Of a DNA stretch of 35,980 nucleotides, positions 32,458 to 35,980 are shown piece after piece. The DNA is taken from positions 1 through 35,980 of the forward strand of contig NZ_AOIA01000159.1 in the NCBI RefSeq assembly GCF_000337695.1, given 5' to 3'. Position 1 is the stretch's first letter. Each line of letters begins with the position of its first letter. The translations under genes were made by a program, and so were the position numbers. Under the pieces are notes generated by a model. It was not told the origin of the DNA and did no database searches. It saw only the letters and a list, made by a program, of their open reading frames with translations. This DNA is from Natronococcus jeotgali DSM 18795 (lineage in GTDB: Archaea; Halobacteriota; Halobacteria; Halobacteriales; Natrialbaceae).

Positions 32458-32468
32458 CGAATAAAGCG
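32458..32468 (-). promoter_or_regulatory. TATA box of the E2-OsmC gene
   Basis: CGCTTTATTCG on the minus strand, centred about 27 bp before the ATG at 32436. It supports this ATG over the one 15 bp upstream. Confidence 0.55.
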
Positions 32469-32559
32469 TATCGGTGTTCCCGGCGAAACCCCTCGGCGAT
32501 CGAACCCCGGTCGCCCTACCGCCCGCTGGCGAACCGGTCGCCGTTCGTCGGACCCGCTA

Positions 32560-32584
32560 CTGGTAACGGCCGCAAAGTTACCAG
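32560..32584. promoter_or_regulatory. 8-bp-arm palindrome between E2-OsmC and korA
   Basis: CTGGTAAC-N9-GTTACCAG, perfect arms. It lies 116 bp before the korA ATG and about 92 bp behind the E2 TATA box, in the 263-bp divergent region. A candidate operator for one or both transcripts. Confidence 0.55.
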
Positions 32585-32613
32585 ATGAATTGGATGGTTG
32601 TACATTCTTCACG

Positions 32614-32633
32614 ATAGATGCATGGCAATCTAT
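32614..32633 (+). promoter_or_regulatory. Inverted repeat overlapping the likely korA promoter
   Basis: ATAGAT-GCATGGCA-ATCTAT, perfect 6-bp arms. The right arm overlaps TCTATAG, a TATA candidate about 68 bp before the korA ATG. This would give a leader of some 40 bases, unlike the leaderless neighbours; TTTAGG at 32643-32648 is an alternative TATA. Confidence 0.4.
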
Positions 32634-32699
32634 AGCAAAGGCTTTAGGCACGGTGAGACAAAAATTCGGATACGGCTGGCCGCCAGGCCACTGATTTCA

Positions 32700-34604
32700 A
32701 TGAGCGATGACGAACTCATCTGGCGAGTCTCAGGCGGTTCCGGAGACGGGATCGACTCGACGAGCCAGAACTTCGCGAAGGCGCTGATGCGCTCGGGGCT
32801 CGACGTATTCACACACCGCCACTATCCCTCGCGGATCCGTGGCGGCCACACCTACGTCGAAATCCGGGCCGCAGCCGACGAGGTACAGTCCCGGGGCGAC
32901 GGCTACAACTTCCTCCTCGCGCTGGGGGACTCGTTCGCCCGGAACCCTCAGGAGGAGGCCTACTACGGCAACGAGGAGATCAAACCCCTCTCGGAGAACC
33001 TAGACGAGCTCCGCGAGGGCGGGGTCATCGTCTACGACGAGGGGCTGCTCAGCGAGGACGACATCGCCGAGCTCGACCTGGAGGAGCGCGCCGAGGAGAA
33101 CGGCTGGCACGTCTACCCGGTCGACCTGCGCGGGCTCGCCAAGGAACACGGCCGCGAGGTCATGCGCAACACCGCCGGCGTCGGCGTGACGGCGGGGCTG
33201 CTCGACATGGAACTCGAGCACATCGAGGACCTGATGTCCGACGCGATGGGCGGGGACATCCTCGAGGCGAACCTCGAGATCCTCCACGAGGCCTACGAGA
33301 TGGTCGGCGACGAGATCGAGGTCGAGCACGACCTGCGCGCCCCCGAGGGCGAGCACGACGCCGAGCAGGCGCTGCTGTCGGGCTCGAACGCGATCGCCTA
33401 CGGCGCGATCGACGCCGGCTGTCGCTTTATCGCCGGCTACCCGATGACGCCGTGGACCGACGTGTTCACGATCCTCAGCCAGAACTTCCCCCAGATGGGC
33501 GGCGTCTCCGAGCAGGTCGAGGACGAGATCGCCGCGGCCGCGCTCGCGGTGGGCGCGAGCCACGCCGGCGTCAAGGCGATGTCCGGCTCCTCCGGGGGCG
33601 GTTTCGCGCTGATGAGCGAACCGCTCGGACTGGCCGAGATGACCGAGACGCCGGTCGTGCTCGTCGAGTCGATGCGGGCCGGCCCCTCGACGGGGATGCC
33701 GACCAAGCCCGAACAGGCCGACCTCGAGCACGTCCTCTACACGAGCCAGGGCGACTCCCAGCGCGTCGTCTTCGCGCCGGGGACCATCGAGGAGGCCTAC
33801 GAACAGACGCGGCTGGCCTTCGACATCGCCTGGGACTACCAGATCCCGGCGATCGTCATCTACGACCAGAAGCTCTCCGGCGAGAACACCAACGTCGACG
33901 TCGACTTCTTCGACCGCGAGGTCTCGCCGGATCTGGGCTCGACGCTGACCGAGGACGAACTGAAGGAGGCCGCCCACGACAACTCCGGGAAGTTCAAGCG
34001 GTTCAACTACGAGGACGCCGAGGACGGCGTCGCGTCGCGCTCGATTCCCGGACAGAAGGGCGGACGCTACCTCGCGACCGGTAACGAGCACTCGCCCGTC
34101 GGCCACATCAGCGAGGACCCCGACAACCGCGTCGCCCAGATGGAACGGCGCCTCGAGAAACTCGAGAAGATCCGCGAGGAGCTCGACGAGGAGCGCGACT
34201 CCACCCAGACCTACTTCGGCCCCGACGAGGCCGAGTACGGGATCATCACGTGGGGCTCCTCGCAGGGCGCCGTCGCCGAAGCCGTCGACCGCCTGAACGA
34301 GAACGGCCACTCCGTCAAGGGCCTCAGCGTCTCCGACATGATTCCCTTCGCCGAGCGGGAGGTCACGGAGTTCCTGGAGAGCGTCGACGAGGCGATGGTC
34401 GTCGAGATGAACGCCACCGCGCAGTTCCGCGGCCTGATGCAGAAGGAGCTGGGCCGGTTCGGCGACAAGATGACCAGTCTGCTGAAGTTCAACGGCAACC
34501 CCTTCGAGCCCGCCGAGATCGTCGAGGGCTACGAGGTTAACCTGGCTGACGAGGACCGCCAGCCAGAGGCACAGGTACGGATCGAACCCGCTGCAGGTGA
34601 CTGA
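32700..34604 (+). CDS. korA: 2-oxoglutarate:ferredoxin oxidoreductase alpha (gamma-alpha fused)
   Basis: A 634-aa subunit. The N-terminal about 190 residues are the gamma domain (LIWRVSGGSGDGIDSTSQNF, and SRIRGGHTYVEIRA near 48-61), fused to the alpha domain (about 215-634; GYPMTPWTDVF, GVKAMSGSSGGGFALMSEPL, and EMNATAQFRGLM near the end). With KorB it oxidises a 2-oxoacid to acyl-CoA and reduces ferredoxin, serving the haloarchaeal TCA cycle. The opening residues match haloarchaeal KorA rather than PorA as I recall them. An in-frame ATG at 32622 is rejected, since the family starts MSDDELIWR. korB follows after three bases. Confidence 0.92.
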   Translation: MSDDELIWRVSGGSGDGIDSTSQNFAKALMRSGLDVFTHRHYPSRIRGGHTYVEIRAAADEVQSRGDGYNFLLALGDSFARNPQEEAYYGNEEIKPLSENLDELREGGVIVYDEGLLSEDDIAELDLEERAEENGWHVYPVDLRGLAKEHGREVMRNTAGVGVTAGLLDMELEHIEDLMSDAMGGDILEANLEILHEAYEMVGDEIEVEHDLRAPEGEHDAEQALLSGSNAIAYGAIDAGCRFIAGYPMTPWTDVFTILSQNFPQMGGVSEQVEDEIAAAALAVGASHAGVKAMSGSSGGGFALMSEPLGLAEMTETPVVLVESMRAGPSTGMPTKPEQADLEHVLYTSQGDSQRVVFAPGTIEEAYEQTRLAFDIAWDYQIPAIVIYDQKLSGENTNVDVDFFDREVSPDLGSTLTEDELKEAAHDNSGKFKRFNYEDAEDGVASRSIPGQKGGRYLATGNEHSPVGHISEDPDNRVAQMERRLEKLEKIREELDEERDSTQTYFGPDEAEYGIITWGSSQGAVAEAVDRLNENGHSVKGLSVSDMIPFAEREVTEFLESVDEAMVVEMNATAQFRGLMQKELGRFGDKMTSLLKFNGNPFEPAEIVEGYEVNLADEDRQPEAQVRIEPAAGD

Positions 34605-34607
34605 ACA

Positions 34608-35543
34608 ATGAGTGCATTCAACGCGATCGGTGAGGAACGAGAGATCGACCGGGACGAGTTCACGCCCGGCGTCGAACCGCAGCCGACCTGGTGTCCGGGC
34701 TGTGGCGACTTCGGCGTGCTGAAGTCGCTGAAACAGGCCCTCCCCGAAGTCGGGAAAACTCCCGAGGAGGTCCTGACGGTCACCGGGATCGGCTGTTCCG
34801 GCAAGCTGAACAGCTACCTGGACACGTACGGCTTCCATACGATCCACGGGCGCTCGCTGCCCGTCGCCCGCGCGGCGAAGCTCGCCAACCCCGAGCTCGA
34901 GGTCATCGCCGCCGGCGGCGACGGCGACGGCTACGGGATCGGCGGGAACCACTTCATCCACACGGCCCGGGAGAACCACGACATGACCTACATCGTGTTC
35001 AACAACGAGATCTTCGGGCTGACGAAGGGCCAGACCTCGCCCACGAGTCCGAAGGGCCACAAGTCCAAGACCCAGCCCTCCGGCAGCGCGAAGACGCCGA
35101 TCCGGCCGCTGTCGCAGTCGCTGACCGCCGGCGCGACGTACATCGCCCGCACCGCCGCGGTCAACCCCAACCAGGCCAAGGAGATCATCAAGGAGGCCAT
35201 CGAGCACGACGGGTTCGCCCACGTCGACTTCCTGACCCAGTGTCCGACCTGGAACAAGGACGCCCGCCAGTACGTCCCCTACATCGACATCCAGGAGTCC
35301 GACGACTACGACCACGACGTCAACGACCGCGCGGAGGCCGCCGAGATCATGCGCGAGACCGAGGACGTCCTCAACGAGGGCACCGTCCTCACCGGTCGGT
35401 ACTACGTCGACGACGAGAGCCCCTCCTACACCCAGGAGAAGAAGGCCGTCGGCGAGATGCCCGACCAGCCCGTCGCCGAGCGGTACTTCGACGAGGACGC
35501 CGAGTGGGAGCGCAGCTACGACCTGCTCGAGCGACACACGTAG
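34608..35543 (+). CDS. korB: 2-oxoglutarate:ferredoxin oxidoreductase beta
   Basis: A 311-aa thiamine-diphosphate subunit. Cysteines for the [4Fe-4S] cluster are C29 and C32 (WCPGCGD), C63 (GIGCSGK) and C212 (TQCPTW). The ThDP motif runs from GDGDGYG (104-110) to NNE (132-134). KSKTQPSGS is a typical loop of the Kor group. It starts three bases after the korA stop. A TTTTT stretch after the stop is the likely terminator. Confidence 0.94.
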   Translation: MSAFNAIGEEREIDRDEFTPGVEPQPTWCPGCGDFGVLKSLKQALPEVGKTPEEVLTVTGIGCSGKLNSYLDTYGFHTIHGRSLPVARAAKLANPELEVIAAGGDGDGYGIGGNHFIHTARENHDMTYIVFNNEIFGLTKGQTSPTSPKGHKSKTQPSGSAKTPIRPLSQSLTAGATYIARTAAVNPNQAKEIIKEAIEHDGFAHVDFLTQCPTWNKDARQYVPYIDIQESDDYDHDVNDRAEAAEIMRETEDVLNEGTVLTGRYYVDDESPSYTQEKKAVGEMPDQPVAERYFDEDAEWERSYDLLERHT

Positions 35544-35561
35544 CGACGACCCCCGAGCGAT

Positions 35562-35567
35562 CTTTTT
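35562..35567 (+). terminator. T-tract after korB
   Basis: CTTTTT about 20 bp after the korB stop on the coding strand, an archaeal-type termination signal. Confidence 0.5.
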
Positions 35568-35621
35568 GGCGGTCGCGTCCGAGCCGACAGGATTACTACT
35601 CGGCGAGCTGACGGAACGGAT

Positions 35622-35885
35622 ATGGATCCGGTTCGACGGTACCGACTCTCGATGCTCGTCCTCGGCGTCTGTGCGCTCGTCTCCGGAGGCGTCGAGATCG
35701 CGCGCGAGGGCTGGGACGGGGTCGGTATCGGGTCGGCGCTACTCGTCTCCGGCGGCGCCGTGGTGGTGATCGTCTCCGCGACCGGAATCGAGGAGCCGAC
35801 GCCGGATGTCGCTCGGCGTACCGGGGGTCTCGTCGGGCTCGGTGCGGCGCTGGCCGCGGTCGGAACGGTCCTCTCCCTGCTCTGA
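35622..35885 (+). CDS. Small three-helix membrane protein
   Basis: An 87-aa protein with hydrophobic spans near 9-24, 35-53 and 67-87, and a basic N-terminus (MDPVRRYR), so the N-terminus is probably cytoplasmic. GATTACTAC about 27-33 bp upstream may be the TATA box. Family not recognised. It converges on the gene at the right edge with a 27-bp gap. Confidence 0.6.
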   Translation: MDPVRRYRLSMLVLGVCALVSGGVEIAREGWDGVGIGSALLVSGGAVVVIVSATGIEEPTPDVARRTGGLVGLGAALAAVGTVLSLL

Positions 35886-35912
35886 GCGGGCCGTGATCTT
35901 GCCTCGAGACGG

Positions 35913-35980
35913 TCATTCCGTCGCGGCGTCCTCGGCGTCGCTCCCCCACCCCTGCGCGAACCGCTTCGTGAGCGCGTTCA
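35913..35980 (-). CDS. 3' end of an unknown minus-strand gene, cut by the window
   Basis: The minus strand is open from the edge to a TGA at 35913-35915 and gives 21 C-terminal residues (NALTKRFAQGWGSDAEDAAT, then E). The basic-aromatic then acidic composition looks like a real haloarchaeal C-terminus. The start and function lie beyond the window. Confidence 0.5.
   Translation of the reverse strand, partial: NALTKRFAQGWGSDAEDAATE

Noticed and set aside
33000-35537. Very long open frame (845 codons) on the minus strand opposite korA and korB
   Set aside because: It is a shadow of high-GC codon use. The plus strand carries complete KorA and KorB with all catalytic motifs; the minus frame is only Val/Leu/Asp/Gly-rich without a domain.

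Overview
The window reads as haloarchaeal chromosome (class Halobacteria, probably Natrialbaceae or a relative). The DNA is very GC-rich, the proteins are strongly acidic, and lipoproteins carry Tat-type lipoboxes. Many genes have a TATA-like box 24-30 bp before the start codon with almost no leader, the haloarchaeal leaderless pattern. Several families are archaeal or haloarchaeal (KorAB, QueD/E/C for archaeosine, AbrB-PhoU proteins, DUF5518-like and DUF7521-like membrane proteins). Bases 3-21 equal the Tn5/Nextera mosaic end, so the left edge is a library adapter at a contig end and not genome. No rRNA, tRNA, CRISPR array or insertion sequence was found.

Layout. 1-8.4 kb: end of an acidic protein, an aldehyde dehydrogenase, a [2Fe-2S] ferredoxin divergent from a methyltransferase, a nitrilase/SRPBCC pair, a small winged-helix protein, a small membrane protein, an SBF-like transporter, an AbrB-PhoU regulator and an AcoX/NAD-kinase-fold protein. 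8.5-12 kb: a 41-residue membrane protein, a CinA-type protein and the tungstate importer tupABC. 12-14.1 kb: queD-queE-queC for preQ0, the archaeosine precursor. 14.1-18.1 kb: a membrane protein, an FAD oxidoreductase, an M24 peptidase and a wHTH/membrane-protein pair. 18.2-26.7 kb: a NodU/CmcH carbamoyltransferase, aroA, an HTH-GNAT protein, an alkaline-phosphatase-superfamily enzyme, a lipoprotein, an unknown membrane-anchored protein and aroC. 26.8-32.4 kb: an acetoin-dehydrogenase-like 2-oxoacid dehydrogenase locus (E1alpha, E1beta, AcoX, a broken VOC gene, and E2 on the other strand). 32.7-35.5 kb: korAB, ferredoxin-dependent 2-oxoacid oxidation. The right edge has a small membrane protein and the 3' end of a minus-strand gene.

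The most striking feature is the E2 gene. It encodes a lipoyl domain, two E3-binding domains and a CoA acyltransferase core, followed in the same reading frame by a complete OsmC domain with both expected cysteines. OsmC/Ohr peroxidases are known to take electrons from lipoyl groups, so this fusion could be a self-contained lipoyl-dependent peroxidase built into a dehydrogenase complex. The same gene has an exact 36-bp tandem duplication just before the lipoyl-lysine motif. The neighbouring VOC gene has an in-frame TAG at codon 8. E2 and korA are divergent, placing NAD-linked and ferredoxin-linked 2-oxoacid oxidation back to back around a palindrome-bearing control region.

Several promoters carry symmetric sites that look like operators: before the methyltransferase, the PhoU gene, queD, the carbamoyltransferase, the GNAT/phosphatase pair and korA. 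Functional names rest on motif recognition and family memory; no database search was run.
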